Assembly: GCF_029674545.1 (NCBI RefSeq)
Contig: NZ_CP121354.1
Span: 4,411,001-4,475,000 of the forward strand
Source of the DNA: Mesorhizobium sp. WSM4904
GTDB lineage: Bacteria > Pseudomonadota > Alphaproteobacteria > Rhizobiales > Rhizobiaceae
Length of the DNA stretch: 64,000 nucleotides
Direction of reading: 5' to 3'
Shown here in pieces: positions 30,527 to 40,409 of the stretch. The notes below the pieces were generated by a model that saw only the letters and a list, made by a program, of their open reading frames with translations, searched no databases and was not told where the DNA came from. Every line of letters starts with the position of its first letter. Positions within the stretch are counted from its first letter, which is position 1. Position numbers and translations under genes: made by a program.

Positions 30527-31132
30527 ATGGACCGGTTCACGGGCGGCTGCCTGTGCGGCAACGTCCGGATCGTGGCGTCGGGTCGGCCGTATCGGGTCGG
30601 CATCTGTCACTGTCTCGACTGCCGCAAGCATCATGGCGCGCTTTTTTATGCCGCGGCGATCTTCCCTCAGGACGCGGTGACGATCGAGGGCGAGACGCGC
30701 GACTATGCCGGTCGGTTTTTCTGTCCGCGCTGCGGCTCGTCCGTTTTCGCCCGCACCGCGGACGAGATCGAAGTGCATCTCGGCTCACTGGATGCTCCAG
30801 ACCAGCTCACGCCGACCTATGAAAGCTGGATCATCCGTCGAGAGTCGTGGCTGCCGCCATTTCCGGTTACGAAACGGTACGAGCGCGATCGTGAAGCCAA
30901 AAGCCGCGTCGAGGAATCGGCCGCACCATTTGGCCGGCCTTCACTCCGGAAGACCGGCCTTGCGGAAGCCGTCGACGAAATGGGCGAGCGTTGCGTCGTC
31001 GCGGAACGGTTCCGTTGCAACCCAGTAGCCGGTACTGAAATGCGGATTGCTGACGAGGAACAGGTCGACCTCCGCGCGCGCCTCGTCGAGCCGGCCAAGC
31101 TGGGCCAGGCTTGCCGCCAGGAAACGGCGTGA
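30527..31132 (+). CDS. GFA (glutathione-dependent formaldehyde-activating) family protein with aberrant C-terminal extension
   Basis: This 201-residue protein carries the zinc-binding GFA fold: GGCLCGNVRI, ICHCLDCRKHHGALF and FFCPRCGSSVF supply the cysteines. Members bind glutathione adducts or small thiols; exact function is usually unknown. A normal GFA protein would end near residue 130. Here the frame continues for about 65 residues of low-complexity, Arg/Glu-rich sequence that overlaps the convergent regulator gene by 192 bases. The native stop was probably lost, so the tail may not be functional. Confidence 0.8.
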   Translation: MDRFTGGCLCGNVRIVASGRPYRVGICHCLDCRKHHGALFYAAAIFPQDAVTIEGETRDYAGRFFCPRCGSSVFARTADEIEVHLGSLDAPDQLTPTYESWIIRRESWLPPFPVTKRYERDREAKSRVEESAAPFGRPSLRKTGLAEAVDEMGERCVVAERFRCNPVAGTEMRIADEEQVDLRARLVEPAKLGQACRQETA

Positions 31133-32458
31133 GCTGGTCCGGTACGTTTCGTCCCTGCGCAGCGTCTCGACGGCGCCTTCGTAGTCGCCGGCGGCATATT
31201 GCGCCTGGCCGAGCGTCAGATAGTACCAGCTTGGCGGAAACGGGTTCAGCCGGAACGCCTTGCGAATGTGCTCTAGGCTTTCGTCGACCCGCCCGGCCAG
31301 CACCTCGATGTCGGACATTGTCGCCCAGGTGTCGGCTTCGTTCGGGTCTAGCTCGATCGCCTTCGCGAACTCCGCGTCCGCCTCGTCGAAGCGGCGCTCA
31401 TAGGCCAGCAGGTTGGCGAGCACCCAGCGGCAGCCGGCATCGTTGGGATCGATCGTCACGGCTTTGTGCGCCAGTTCCAGAGCGATGCTGCGCGCGGGCT
31501 CGATAGGCTGGCCCCAGTGCACCCATCCCATCCAGTGGTTCATTGCAAGCCAGCGATGGGCCTCGGCATAGTCCGGATCGAGCGAAACCGCGCGCGTCAG
31601 CATCAGATGCGCTTCCCGCGCCGTTTGCGGCGAATCGTCGATCAGTTTTCGCGCCCGCACGCACAGATCATAGGCTTCGAGATTTTTGGGCCGGTTGCGC
31701 GGCGGCGGGGCGCGCAGCCTGCCGAGCAATGCCTCCACGATCTTGGCTGTCACTTCGTCCTGGACGGTGAAGATATCTTCCAGGCTGCGATCGAAGCGTT
31801 CCGCCCACAGGTGTTCGCCGCTGGCGGCATCGACCAGCTGGGCATTGATGCGCACGCGCCCGGCCGCGCGTCTTGCGCTGCCTTCGAGCAGGTAGCGCAC
31901 GCCAAGTTCCCGCGCGATATCGCGCACGTCCATCGCCTTTCCCTTGTAGGCAAAGGCAGAATTGCGGGCGATGACGAAAAGACCGGAAATCCTGGAGAGG
32001 TCGGTGGTGAGGTCTTCCGCCAGCCCGTCCGCGAAGGAATCCTGCTCGGGATCGTTGCTGAGATTGACGAAGGGCAGCACGGCGATCGATGGCTTGTCGG
32101 GCAGCGGCAAGGGCTTTCGCACCGCGCCGCCGAGCTGTTCGATGGCCCCTGTGAAGCGGTAGCCGACGCGCGGAACCGTGGCGATCCATTCACTGCCGTC
32201 TGCTGCCGGACCAAGCAGTTTCCTGAGCTGCGCGATCTGGACGGTGAGGTTGCCTTCCTCGACGGCCGTGCCTTGCCAAGCTGCATCCATCAACTCGGTC
32301 TTGGTCAGGATTTCGCCAGGGCGTTCGACGAACGCGGCAAGCAGTTTTATCCCGCGATAGCCCGCGGAGACGGGAATATCGTTCCGCTGAAGCGTTCCCG
32401 CGGCTGAATCAAGTACGTACGGACCAAAGGCAAAGCGCGATCCCTGCATGCGCCGCAT
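30941..32458 (-). CDS. Winged-helix regulator with TolB-like and TPR domains
   Basis: This 505-residue protein begins with an OmpR/CadC-type winged helix (about residues 1-105, ending VPRVGYRF). A FlgO/TolB-like domain follows (IAVLPFVNLSNDPEQDSFADGL shown here as VLPFVNLSNDPEQ; about 120-250), then a tetratricopeptide region to the C-terminus. No membrane helix is apparent, unlike CadC, so it should sense a cytosolic signal through the TPR part. Rhizobial genomes carry many such proteins, some annotated as adenylate-cyclase-like. Its targets are unknown. The start may be four codons downstream, at the second Met. Confidence 0.85.
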   Translation of the reverse strand: MRRMQGSRFAFGPYVLDSAAGTLQRNDIPVSAGYRGIKLLAAFVERPGEILTKTELMDAAWQGTAVEEGNLTVQIAQLRKLLGPAADGSEWIATVPRVGYRFTGAIEQLGGAVRKPLPLPDKPSIAVLPFVNLSNDPEQDSFADGLAEDLTTDLSRISGLFVIARNSAFAYKGKAMDVRDIARELGVRYLLEGSARRAAGRVRINAQLVDAASGEHLWAERFDRSLEDIFTVQDEVTAKIVEALLGRLRAPPPRNRPKNLEAYDLCVRARKLIDDSPQTAREAHLMLTRAVSLDPDYAEAHRWLAMNHWMGWVHWGQPIEPARSIALELAHKAVTIDPNDAGCRWVLANLLAYERRFDEADAEFAKAIELDPNEADTWATMSDIEVLAGRVDESLEHIRKAFRLNPFPPSWYYLTLGQAQYAAGDYEGAVETLRRDETYRTSSRRFLAASLAQLGRLDEARAEVDLFLVSNPHFSTGYWVATEPFRDDATLAHFVDGFRKAGLPE

Positions 32459-32584
32459 CTATAGCCGATTTGGAAGTTTTGAGAACTATTTGGACGGGCT
32501 TAATTACGACGCGTTTCGCATCCTGCAGAATTCAACCTCTTTCAGGTCGAAGGCCTCCGGGCACTCAACCATCAGGAGGTTGCC

Positions 32585-32836
32585 ATGAACGACATTTTTG
32601 CCTCGGCGCCGCATCAGGCGGTGTGCACGCGCAAGGCCGCGAGGCCGGACGCGTCGTCTCGGCGCTACAGTCTCGAGACCCTGCGAAGCGCCATCGCGAG
32701 TTGGCGCGAACAGACGCACTTCCGCTGGGAACTCAAGCGCATATCGAGGGACAATCCGCATCTGATCGACGACATCGGTTTGACGCGACGGCAGGTCGAA
32801 GAAGAGATCGCCAAGCTGCCCTTCTGGCAACGATAG
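32585..32836 (+). CDS. DUF1127 (YjiS-like) small protein
   Basis: This 83-residue basic protein has the DUF1127 core at its C-terminus: a Trp/Arg-rich helix (ASWREQTHFRWELKRIS) and the pattern LIDDIGLTRRQVEEEIAK. Members are small, abundant, often stress- or phosphate-linked proteins; some affect RNA metabolism and carbon/phosphate traits in alphaproteobacteria. An AGGAGG site lies just before the ATG. It stands alone between a regulator and a convergent ureohydrolase gene. Confidence 0.9.
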   Translation: MNDIFASAPHQAVCTRKAARPDASSRRYSLETLRSAIASWREQTHFRWELKRISRDNPHLIDDIGLTRRQVEEEIAKLPFWQR

Positions 32837-32962
32837 AGGCGAATGCCACAAGGACCATCGTTGCGCTTGCCGTATAGGGCAGGGAGGTTGCCCCTGCATC
32901 TCGATGCGGCCGTCCAGACGGCCACAATAGGAAACCCTGTGGCCGTCATATCAGGCTCGTTT

Positions 32963-33874
32963 TCAAACCTGCCGGACGACGGCGCCGATCACGTTGACGA
33001 GAAGCCGTGCGGCTGTCAGCGCCGACAGGCCGTCGATGTCAGCGGGAGGATAGAGCTCGACAAGGTCAAATCCCGCGATGCTGGCCCGTTTGCCGAGGCC
33101 CGAGATCAGGTCGATCGCCTGCGTGTAGGTGAGGCCGCCGGGCGTTCGCGCCGCAACGCCGGGCATGACGGAGGGATCGAGGCCGTCGCAGTCGAGGGTA
33201 ACGACGACCCGCGCGCCTTCCGGTATATGGCGGAGAGCCGCTTCGATGCCCTCGGCGTGTATCTCGCGGGCGGTCACGAAGCGGCTGCCATAGCGCCGCG
33301 CCGCTTCGATTTCGCCGAGGCGTGCGCTGCCGACGCTGCGCAGGCCGACCTGGACCATTCCTGCGACATGCGGCATCTCGCTCGCCCGGCGCATCGGGCT
33401 CGAATAGCCGTAGCGCTCGCCATACACCTCGTCGCGCCAGTCGATATGGGCGTCGATCTGCAGTATCCAGACCGGCCCGTGATCGACAAAGCCGCCAAGG
33501 AACGGGATGACCACGGAATCGTCGCCGCCAAGCAGGATCGGCACGGCCGGCAACGCCAGGATCTCACGCGTCTTCGCCCCGATCCGCGCACGGTTGCCGG
33601 CATTGTCATGCATGATGGTCGAGATGTCGCCGGCATCGACGCAGCAGACCGGCTTGCCGTCGAACAGCGGGCCGCCGAGATCGAAATCCCAGTGTTCCAG
33701 GAGAGGGGCGTCGTCCCGGCTGGCGGCGCGGATGGCATCGGCGGCGAGACAATAGCCGCTGCTATCCTTGCCGGGATAGGTGCTGCCGTGACCGGCTCCG
33801 AAGATCACCGCACGGGGCACGCGGCCATCGGCGAGGCGGTCGGGAAAGCCGAGAAAGGAAGGCGAGACAGTCAT
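32963..33874 (-). CDS. Agmatinase/arginase (ureohydrolase) family protein
   Basis: This 303-residue manganese hydrolase belongs to the family that releases urea from guanidino compounds. The second and third metal motifs are canonical: DAHIDWRD and the DxD in TLDCDGLDP. The first motif reads GGDDSV where arginases and agmatinases have GGDHS, so a usual metal-binding histidine is aspartate. Such changes may mark a subfamily with other substrates. Substrate choice is therefore left open. It converges with the DUF1127 gene and stands in no obvious operon. Confidence 0.88.
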   Translation of the reverse strand: MTVSPSFLGFPDRLADGRVPRAVIFGAGHGSTYPGKDSSGYCLAADAIRAASRDDAPLLEHWDFDLGGPLFDGKPVCCVDAGDISTIMHDNAGNRARIGAKTREILALPAVPILLGGDDSVVIPFLGGFVDHGPVWILQIDAHIDWRDEVYGERYGYSSPMRRASEMPHVAGMVQVGLRSVGSARLGEIEAARRYGSRFVTAREIHAEGIEAALRHIPEGARVVVTLDCDGLDPSVMPGVAARTPGGLTYTQAIDLISGLGKRASIAGFDLVELYPPADIDGLSALTAARLLVNVIGAVVRQV

Positions 33875-33993
33875 TTTCTGAATGCTTTCATTGTTGCGGC
33901 AGCTTGGCGCAGCGCAGTTGCTTCGGCCGGGAGTTTTGCGACAATTCGCATCTCGCGCAACACAGTGGGGCTACAGCGATAAAAAGCTTTCTG

Positions 33994-34179
33994 ATGCTGG
34001 CGGTTTACGGGTTGCTCCTTGCCATCTTGTCGCCTGCGGTGGCCGAGGAGAAACTACGCGCTTCGGACAAGGCGGCACTTGCCGAGTGCCTGAAGTATGT
34101 CGGCGATTTTCGGGGCGACGTGCCCGGGATGAACGACACGCCGACGATGGATGCTAGAGCTGGTTTCGCTGCCGCATAG
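33994..34179 (+). CDS. Small secreted hypothetical protein, possibly a gene remnant
   Basis: From the ATG at 33994 this 61-residue frame encodes a clear signal peptide (MLAVYGLLLAILSPAVAEE) followed by about 40 residues with one cysteine. The Asp/Ala-rich start with a late cysteine recalls the N-terminus of LprI-like (DUF1311) proteins, but the sequence ends too early. It may be a truncated relic. A longer frame from 33904 adds an unlikely N-terminus. Confidence is limited. Confidence 0.45.
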   Translation: MLAVYGLLLAILSPAVAEEKLRASDKAALAECLKYVGDFRGDVPGMNDTPTMDARAGFAAA

Positions 34180-34219
34180 AATCTGAAGTGATCCCAGGAC
34201 TGAACAACGGTGCTTGCAG

Positions 34220-35035
34220 ATGACAAAGCTTGAAAAACCTGTCGTGCACGTGGTCTTCAACATGTCGGCGGCAGGCAGCCTCAGGCAGGCATTGGCTGAC
34301 ATGGGTGTCAAAGAAAAGGTCATCGTCGGCCTACCGGACGACCTAAGCTTTGGACCTGTCGACCCGCCAGCGTTCGATATTCGGGCCCGATGGGTGGAAG
34401 ACATGCTTGGGTTCGACAGTTGGCAGGATCTCGAGCAACGTTCCGATCTTTTCTGGAAACGGGCAACGGGCAGGGGCATCGCCCCAGTCGCATGGGTATG
34501 CCGGCGAAACGCAATGGAATTTGCCGGTTTCCTGGAATTCGTTTCCCGGGTCGGCGCTCATCCGTTCCGAGTGGTCGACATAACCGAGGTCGAATTCGCT
34601 CCCGATCGTTCGGAGTCGACATCCTGGCGGACAATATCGTTCGGGGTTGTGCCATCACATAGCATTGTCAGAACACGGCTCTTGGAACGTCAGACGACGT
34701 TGTCCGGACAGGAGTTGCAGGCTTATCGCGACTTATGGAAAAGGCTTCGTGCCGAGAACGCACCTTTTCGCGTCGTTTCCGACCACGGTCTTCAGTCAGC
34801 GCCGATCACATATTTCGACAAAGCCATCGTGACGCATGTGACAAATGATTGGCGCAAGTGCAGTTACGTCGTCGCCAATTGCCTTGGTGCACTCTGGGAC
34901 GATGGCACTTACTGCGGCGATCTCGTCCTCTGGTCGCGGGTCCGGGCGCTTGCGGATGAAGGCGTGTTTGAAATGGAGGGTGACGGCGTGCGGATGCGCA
35001 ACAGCTCCGTGCGGCTGGCGAGCAGGGCTGTGTGA
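34220..35035 (+). CDS. DUF1835/DUF3658 domain protein of unknown function
   Basis: The 271-residue product opens with the DUF1835 pattern (VHVVFNMSAAGSLRQAL), includes DDLSFGPVDPP and a Trp-rich mid part. It ends in a DUF3658-like helix-turn-helix segment (ALADEGVFEMEGD). DUF1835 proteins are widespread in rhizobia, usually single genes of unknown role. No catalytic motif, membrane helix or signal peptide is visible. It is flanked by short uncertain DNA on both sides, which leaves no functional clue from context. Confidence 0.85.
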   Translation: MTKLEKPVVHVVFNMSAAGSLRQALADMGVKEKVIVGLPDDLSFGPVDPPAFDIRARWVEDMLGFDSWQDLEQRSDLFWKRATGRGIAPVAWVCRRNAMEFAGFLEFVSRVGAHPFRVVDITEVEFAPDRSESTSWRTISFGVVPSHSIVRTRLLERQTTLSGQELQAYRDLWKRLRAENAPFRVVSDHGLQSAPITYFDKAIVTHVTNDWRKCSYVVANCLGALWDDGTYCGDLVLWSRVRALADEGVFEMEGDGVRMRNSSVRLASRAV

Positions 35036-35301
35036 CATCGCGCCATCGGCATCCGTTGCCATATCAGAAAGTCGCATAAGATAGATTATGGAACTATCGC
35101 ATCGAACCGGAACCGGGAATTGCTCCGGTTTCGCGCTCGCACAGGAAACGCGTGCGGTTGCCCTGAGGAGACGGCGACCATCGTGGGCGATGTGCAATCC
35201 GTCTCCATCAAGAATGGCCGGGAGCCGCGGCGCGGGTTGTCAGCCAAGCGGGGCGCGCGTCCAGACCTGCGCGTCATCAGGAACTATATGAGAAAACATC
35301 T

Positions 35302-36123
35302 CTATCGTTCTGACTCGTAAGCGATTTCTATCGTCATGCCGTCATAGGCCGGTACCACATGCTCTGGTGTCTCGACCATCACCGTGGCGTAATCCAGCGG
35401 AACATGCATATGCGTCAAGACGGCGCTCTTCGGAGCCAGCTTCTCGATCCAGCCCAATGCTTGGCCAAGCGACAGATGGCTCGGATGCGTGTTGTACTGC
35501 AGCGCGTCGATCACCAGCACGTCAAGGCCTTGCAGCCGTTCCGCAGTGGCAGCCGGGAAGTCGCTGATATCCGGGCAATAGGCTAGCCCGCCGATTCGGA
35601 AGCCCAGTGAGATGATGTCGCCATGGATCTGCGGCAGCGGCTCAAGGGCGAGGGGGCCCCCCTCGCCTTCGACCACGACCGGCCTGGCATGGTCGATGAG
35701 ATGCGGCTTCACGATCGGCGGATACGAGCTGCCGGGCGGCGTCTCGAAGCAATAGCCGAACGCCTGCCGCAGCCGTCCCATCGTCGGCTCGTCGGCATGA
35801 ATGTCGATGCGGTGCCGCTGCTCGTGCACATAGCCGCGCAGGTCGTCGATGCCGTGGATGTGGTCGGCATGCGGATGGGTATAGACAACGGCGTCGATAC
35901 GCCTGACCGAGGCCAGCAGCATCTGCTCGCGGAAATCCGGTCCGGTGTCGATGACGACCGTGGTGCGTCCGCCATTGGCAGCGATCCGCTCGACCAGGGC
36001 GGCCGTGCGCATGCGCCGGTTCCTCGGATTCTTGGGGTCGCAATTGCCCCAGTCACCGGTGATGCGCGGCGTACCGGGCGACGAGCCGCAGCCGAGAATG
36101 GTGAGGCGCAGCCGGTCGCTCAT
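35302..36123 (-). CDS. MBL-fold metal-dependent hydrolase (PhnP-like)
   Basis: This 273-residue protein has the metallo-beta-lactamase signature THPHADHIHGIDDLRG and an N-terminal GCGSSPGTPR loop. It also has an extra CDPKNPRNRR segment typical of PhnP-like phosphodiesterases and their homologues. PhnP cleaves cyclic phosphodiesters in phosphonate breakdown, but no phn genes are nearby, so the substrate here is open. It is the last gene of the block metG-tatD-this gene, three bases after tatD. Confidence 0.88.
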   Translation of the reverse strand: MSDRLRLTILGCGSSPGTPRITGDWGNCDPKNPRNRRMRTAALVERIAANGGRTTVVIDTGPDFREQMLLASVRRIDAVVYTHPHADHIHGIDDLRGYVHEQRHRIDIHADEPTMGRLRQAFGYCFETPPGSSYPPIVKPHLIDHARPVVVEGEGGPLALEPLPQIHGDIISLGFRIGGLAYCPDISDFPAATAERLQGLDVLVIDALQYNTHPSHLSLGQALGWIEKLAPKSAVLTHMHVPLDYATVMVETPEHVVPAYDGMTIEIAYESER

Positions 36124-36126
36124 GTC

Positions 36127-36921
36127 TCAACCGGCCGCCATGTCCGGACGCGGCATCTTGGTGAACAGCCTGAAGACGTTCTCGGTGGTGATGTCGGCGA
36201 TCTCCGCCTCGCTGACGCCGATGGTTTCGGCCAGCACCTTCGCCGTGTTCGCCACATAGGCGGGCTCGTTGCGTTTTCCACGGTGCGGGATTGGCGCAAG
36301 GTAGGGCGCGTCGGTCTCGACCAGGAGCCGATCGCGCGGGACGTCCGCGGCGATGGCGCGCAACTCGGCCGAGTTCTTGAAGGTCAGGATGCCCGAGAAG
36401 GAGACATAACCGCCCAACGTCACGCCGACGTCCGCCAGCCTGCGCCCGGACGAAAAGCAATGCAGAATGAAGGGGAAAGCGCCCTTCCCTGTTTCGTCCT
36501 CGAGGATCGCCGCCATGTCGTCGTCGGCGTCTCGCGAATGGATGACCAGCGGCAGGCCGGTCCGGCGCGCGGCGGCGATATGGGTGCGGAAGCCTTGCGC
36601 CTGCGCCTCGCGCGGCGCGCGGTCGTAGAAATAGTCGAGCCCGGCTTCGCCGATCGCCACCACCTTGGGATGGCTGGAAAGCCGCACCAGCTCGTCGGCG
36701 GTGACATCGAGCTCTTCCGCCGCCTGATGCGGATGGGTGCCGACCGAGCAATAGACTTCATTGAAGGCTTCAGCTATTTCAAGGACTTGCTGAAAGCACC
36801 TCACTCGCGTCGAGATCGTCACCATGCGGCCGACCCCCGCCGCCAGGGCGCGGGCGACTATTGTCCCCCGCTCCTCGGCGAAGTCCGGAAAGTCGAGATG
36901 GCAATGGCTGTCGACAAGCAT
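36127..36921 (-). CDS. tatD: TatD-family metal-dependent DNase
   Basis: This 264-residue TIM-barrel hydrolase has the metal motif SHCHLDF at its N-terminus, GEAGLDYFYD, the central HSRDADDD histidine and LVETDAPYLAP near the end. TatD-family enzymes are 3'-5' exonucleases or related hydrolases that act in DNA repair. The start ATG at 36921 shares one base with the metG stop (TGATG). The frame continues far upstream, but that part is antisense-like Arg/Gly-rich sequence within metG. Confidence 0.93.
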   Translation of the reverse strand: MLVDSHCHLDFPDFAEERGTIVARALAAGVGRMVTISTRVRCFQQVLEIAEAFNEVYCSVGTHPHQAAEELDVTADELVRLSSHPKVVAIGEAGLDYFYDRAPREAQAQGFRTHIAAARRTGLPLVIHSRDADDDMAAILEDETGKGAFPFILHCFSSGRRLADVGVTLGGYVSFSGILTFKNSAELRAIAADVPRDRLLVETDAPYLAPIPHRGKRNEPAYVANTAKVLAETIGVSEAEIADITTENVFRLFTKMPRPDMAAG

Positions 36922-38471
36922 CACGCTTTGGTGTCCTGCTCGACGTAACGCGGAAACACGCCTTCGGGTGCCGGCAAGGCGGCGCCGGGCACAAGCGCAT
37001 GCTCCGCATGGACATGCTTGAAGTTGCGTTTGTCCGCCGGCACGGCCAGGAGCTCGAGCAGCTTCGCCGCCGACCCCGGAATGAAGGGCTGGCAGAGCAC
37101 CGTCACCCGCCGCACGACCTCGGCCGTCGTCCACAGCACCGTCTCCATGCGCTCAGGATCTGTCTTTCGCAACGCCCAGGGCTCCTGGGACGCGAAATAG
37201 CGGTCGGCTTCGGCCACCACGCCGAAGATCGCCGCCAGCGCCAGATGGATGCCCTGCTCCGCCATTGCCCTGCGCGCGACGACAAGCGCCTCAACCGCCT
37301 GGTCGAGGATCGCCCGGTCGGCTTCGGCCAACTCGCCGCGCCTCGGCACCGCGCCGCCGCAGTTCTTGGCGATCATCGACAGCGAGCGCTGTGCCAGATT
37401 GCCGAGCCCATTGGCGAGATCGGCGTTGGTGCGGTTGACGATCGCTTCGTGGCTGTAGTTGCCGTCCTGACCGAACGGCACCTCGCGCAAGAAGAAATAG
37501 CGCACCTGGTCGACACCGTAATGCTCGGCCATGGTGAACGGGTCGATGACGTTGCCGACCGACTTCGACATCTTCTCGCCCCGGTTGAACAGGAAGCCGT
37601 GACCGAAGACGCGCTTCGGCAGCGGGATTCCCGCCGACATCAGGAAGGCCGGCCAGTAGATGGCGTGGAAGCGCACGATGTCCTTGCCGATGATATGCGC
37701 ATCGGCTGGCCAAAAACGCCATTTCTCAGCATTTTCATCGGGATAACCGACACCGGTGATGTAGTTGGTCAAGGCGTCGACCCACACATACATCACGTGC
37801 TTCTCGTCGCCAGGCACCGGCACGCCCCAGTCGAAGGTGGTGCGCGAGATCGACAGGTCCTTCAGGCCCGACTTGACGAACCTCATCACCTCGTTGCGGC
37901 GCTCGGCCGGGCCGATGAAATCGGGCTGGTTTTCGTAAAGCGCGATCAGCTTGTCCTGATAGGCCGACAGCCGGAAGAAATAGCTCTCTTCCTCGACCCA
38001 CTCGACGGGCGTTCCCTGCGGCCCGTAGCGCACGTTGTCGTCGCGGACCTCGGTCTCTTCCTCGCCGTAATAGGCTTCGTCACGCACCGAATACCAGCCG
38101 GCATAGCCGCCCTTGTAGATGTCGCCATTGGCGGCCATCGCCTTCCAGATCGCCTGCGAGGAGGCGTAGTGCCGCTCTTCGGTGGTGCGGATGAAATCGT
38201 CGTTCGAGGCGTTGAGCGCGCTCGCCATGCGCTTGAACTCGGCTGCGTTGCGGTCGGCGAGCTCGCGCGGCGAAATACCTTCCTTCCGCGCCGTCTGCAG
38301 CATCTTGATACCGTGCTCGTCAGTGCCGGTCAGGAAGTAGACGTCCTTGCCGTCGAGCCGCTGGAAGCGGGCAAGCGCGTCGGTGGCGATCAGTTCGTAG
38401 GCATGGCCGATATGCGGCTTGCCGTTCGGGTAGGAGATCGCGGTCGTGATGTAGAATGTGTCGCGTGACAT
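36921..38471 (-). CDS. metG: Methionyl-tRNA synthetase
   Basis: This 516-residue class I synthetase charges initiator and elongator methionine tRNAs. The HIGH signature appears as PHIGHAYE at about residues 19-26, and KMSKS as [10 protein letters not shown] at about residue 300. The length and the absence of a zinc-knuckle Cys cluster and of a C-terminal Trbp111-like domain match the short MetG type found in alphaproteobacteria. It lies between holB (139 bases upstream) and tatD, as in many rhizobia. Confidence 0.96.
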   Translation of the reverse strand: MSRDTFYITTAISYPNGKPHIGHAYELIATDALARFQRLDGKDVYFLTGTDEHGIKMLQTARKEGISPRELADRNAAEFKRMASALNASNDDFIRTTEERHYASSQAIWKAMAANGDIYKGGYAGWYSVRDEAYYGEEETEVRDDNVRYGPQGTPVEWVEEESYFFRLSAYQDKLIALYENQPDFIGPAERRNEVMRFVKSGLKDLSISRTTFDWGVPVPGDEKHVMYVWVDALTNYITGVGYPDENAEKWRFWPADAHIIGKDIVRFHAIYWPAFLMSAGIPLPKRVFGHGFLFNRGEKMSKSVGNVIDPFTMAEHYGVDQVRYFFLREVPFGQDGNYSHEAIVNRTNADLANGLGNLAQRSLSMIAKNCGGAVPRRGELAEADRAILDQAVEALVVARRAMAEQGIHLALAAIFGVVAEADRYFASQEPWALRKTDPERMETVLWTTAEVVRRVTVLCQPFIPGSAAKLLELLAVPADKRNFKHVHAEHALVPGAALPAPEGVFPRYVEQDTKA

Positions 38472-38610
38472 GAATGAACCGTCATGAATGTCTGAATGTG
38501 AGTTGTGGCGGTGGATAAACTATCGGCATGGCGATTGCCATCCCGAGGCCGATGCATGCCGCCCAAAAGTGGCCCCGGTTTTGGGCAACGGCATGCATCA
38601 AAACAAACCG

Positions 38611-39666
38611 TCACATTCGCATCACAGAATTCAGCCGGTCGATCATGGTCAGGGCGTGCTGCTTCTTGTCGAGATTGTAGGTCTCGGCCTCAGATATCGT
38701 GTTCAGGGCCTCGTGCCAAGCCTCGGACAGCGTTTTGGCCCTGGCGAGGTCGCCGGCCAAAGCCGCTTCGCTGGCCGCCGCCGACAGAAGGTCGAGCGCG
38801 CGGCGGTTGAAGATATCGAACTGGATCGCCTGGTCGCGCCCGGCCACGGCCTCGGCGAGACGGTGGGCGCCGGCAATGTCGGGCTTCTGCGCCGCCACCA
38901 GGGCATCGAGCGCGCCGGCGATCTCCAGCCCGCCATATTGGGTCAGCAGGATCGCGTTGCGGGCGCTGCCCCCTGCCCGCTCGGCCAGCGCCGCGCGCGC
39001 CGCCGGATCGTCCGGCGGTGGCGGCTCGACATTTTCCAGCACCGCCATCAGCTCGTCCGGCGCAAGCGGCGTCAGCCTCACCATCTGGCAGCGCGACCGG
39101 ATCGTCGGCAAAAGGCTGCCCGGCGCATGCACGATCAGGATGAACAGGGTGCGCGCCGGCGGCTCCTCAAGATTCTTGAGCAACGCATTGGCGGCATTGA
39201 TGTTCATGTCGTCGGCCGGATCGACGATGACGACGCGGTAGCTGCCGTCATGCGAGGTCATCGACAGGAAGCGGCTGACCTTGCGGATCTCGTCGACGGT
39301 GAGCACCGTCTTGAAGCTCTTGGTCTTGTCGTTGGCCGGACGCGTCAGATGCAGAACCGAAGGATGCGCACCGGTGGCGATCTGGCGAAACAGCGACGAC
39401 GCCGGATCGGGAACCGCCAGCGCTTCTGGCGCTGCGGCAAAATCCGGATGCTTGAGAAGATGATGCGCCAGATGGAAGGCAAGCGTTGCCTTGCCGATAC
39501 CGTGCGGCCCGGCCAGGATCAATGCATGCGGCAGCTTGCCGGCGCGGTAGGCTGCCGCAAGCATGCCTGCTGCCTGCGCATGGCCGACAAGCCGCGGCGT
39601 CTCCGACGGCTCGGGAACGCCGTCCAGCGTGTCATGCTGTTCGGGGGCGATGCGTTCGAAGATCAT
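38611..39666 (-). CDS. holB: DNA polymerase III subunit delta'
   Basis: This 351-residue clamp-loader subunit has the AAA+ motif [12 protein letters not shown], the arginine-finger-type motif in [11 protein letters not shown], and a Walker B-like [11 protein letters not shown]. It is a little longer than E. coli HolB, as is usual in rhizobia. The ATG overlaps the tmk stop by four bases, so the two genes are translationally coupled. Confidence 0.94.
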   Translation of the reverse strand: MIFERIAPEQHDTLDGVPEPSETPRLVGHAQAAGMLAAAYRAGKLPHALILAGPHGIGKATLAFHLAHHLLKHPDFAAAPEALAVPDPASSLFRQIATGAHPSVLHLTRPANDKTKSFKTVLTVDEIRKVSRFLSMTSHDGSYRVVIVDPADDMNINAANALLKNLEEPPARTLFILIVHAPGSLLPTIRSRCQMVRLTPLAPDELMAVLENVEPPPPDDPAARAALAERAGGSARNAILLTQYGGLEIAGALDALVAAQKPDIAGAHRLAEAVAGRDQAIQFDIFNRRALDLLSAAASEAALAGDLARAKTLSEAWHEALNTISEAETYNLDKKQHALTMIDRLNSVMRM

Positions 39667-40337
39667 GCCGGCGCCGTCTGCTTCCTCTGCGCCGGGATCC
39701 GCTTTTCCAGCACTGCGAACACGGCCGCCGTGATGACGTTTTCCACCGTTTCGGGGTCGGCCGACGCATCGATGACGATGCAGCGATCCGGCTCCGCCTC
39801 GGCGATCGCCAGGTAAGCCTCGCGCCGGCGCTGGTGGATGGCTAAAGTCTCCTTCTCGAAGCGGTCAGCGCTGTCGCCCGCGCCGCGACGTGCGGCGGCG
39901 CGTTTCAGGCCTTCGGCCGGATCGATGTCGAAGATCAGCGTCATGTCGGGAACCATGCCGTTGATCGCGACCGCTTCCAGCGCTTCCATGAAATCCGGGT
40001 CGAGCCCGCCGGTGACGCCCTGATAGACGCGGGAGGAATCGATGAAGCGGTCGCAGAGCACGATCGTGCCGCGTTCGACCGCCGGCCGGATCACCTGCTC
40101 GACATGGTCGGAGCGCGCGGCGGCGAAAAGGATCGCCTCCATCTTCGGGCCGAAGGGTTCGGCGGCGCCGGACAGAAGCACATGTCTCACCGCCTCAGCG
40201 CCCGGCGAGCCGCCCGGCTCGCGCGTCACCAGAACCTCATACTTCTTGGCGCGCATGCGCCGTGCCAGCCGCTCGATCTGCGTCGACTTGCCGGCTCCTT
40301 CGCCGCCTTCGAAGGTGATGAAAAATCCGCTCGCCAA
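39663..40337 (-). CDS. tmk: Thymidylate kinase
   Basis: This 224-residue kinase converts dTMP to dTDP. The P-loop [12 protein letters not shown], the DR motif LCDRFIDSS, and the lid Arg region ([11 protein letters not shown]) are visible. The family usually starts a few residues before FFxTFEGGEG, so I chose the TTG at 40337, which has a GAAGG site about 12 bases upstream. An ATG at 40397 would add 20 residues of poor similarity. Located between dacA-type and holB genes in one operon. Confidence 0.92.
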   Translation of the reverse strand: MASGFFITFEGGEGAGKSTQIERLARRMRAKKYEVLVTREPGGSPGAEAVRHVLLSGAAEPFGPKMEAILFAAARSDHVEQVIRPAVERGTIVLCDRFIDSSRVYQGVTGGLDPDFMEALEAVAINGMVPDMTLIFDIDPAEGLKRAAARRGAGDSADRFEKETLAIHQRRREAYLAIAEAEPDRCIVIDASADPETVENVITAAVFAVLEKRIPAQRKQTAPA

Positions 40338-40409
40338 TCGAGAATGCCTTCGCCCGTGCTGGCCGCTGTCATAGCTCCCGACCGACAAAAGGTCCACGAG
40401 CCTGCCCGA

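Noticed and set aside
35088..35320. Small plus-strand frames between the DUF1835 and PhnP-like genes
   Set aside because: Two short overlapping frames are open with no homology, and the second runs into the opposed gene's end. I see nothing else in this 266-base gap apart from a weak inverted repeat around AACCGGA/TCCGGTT.
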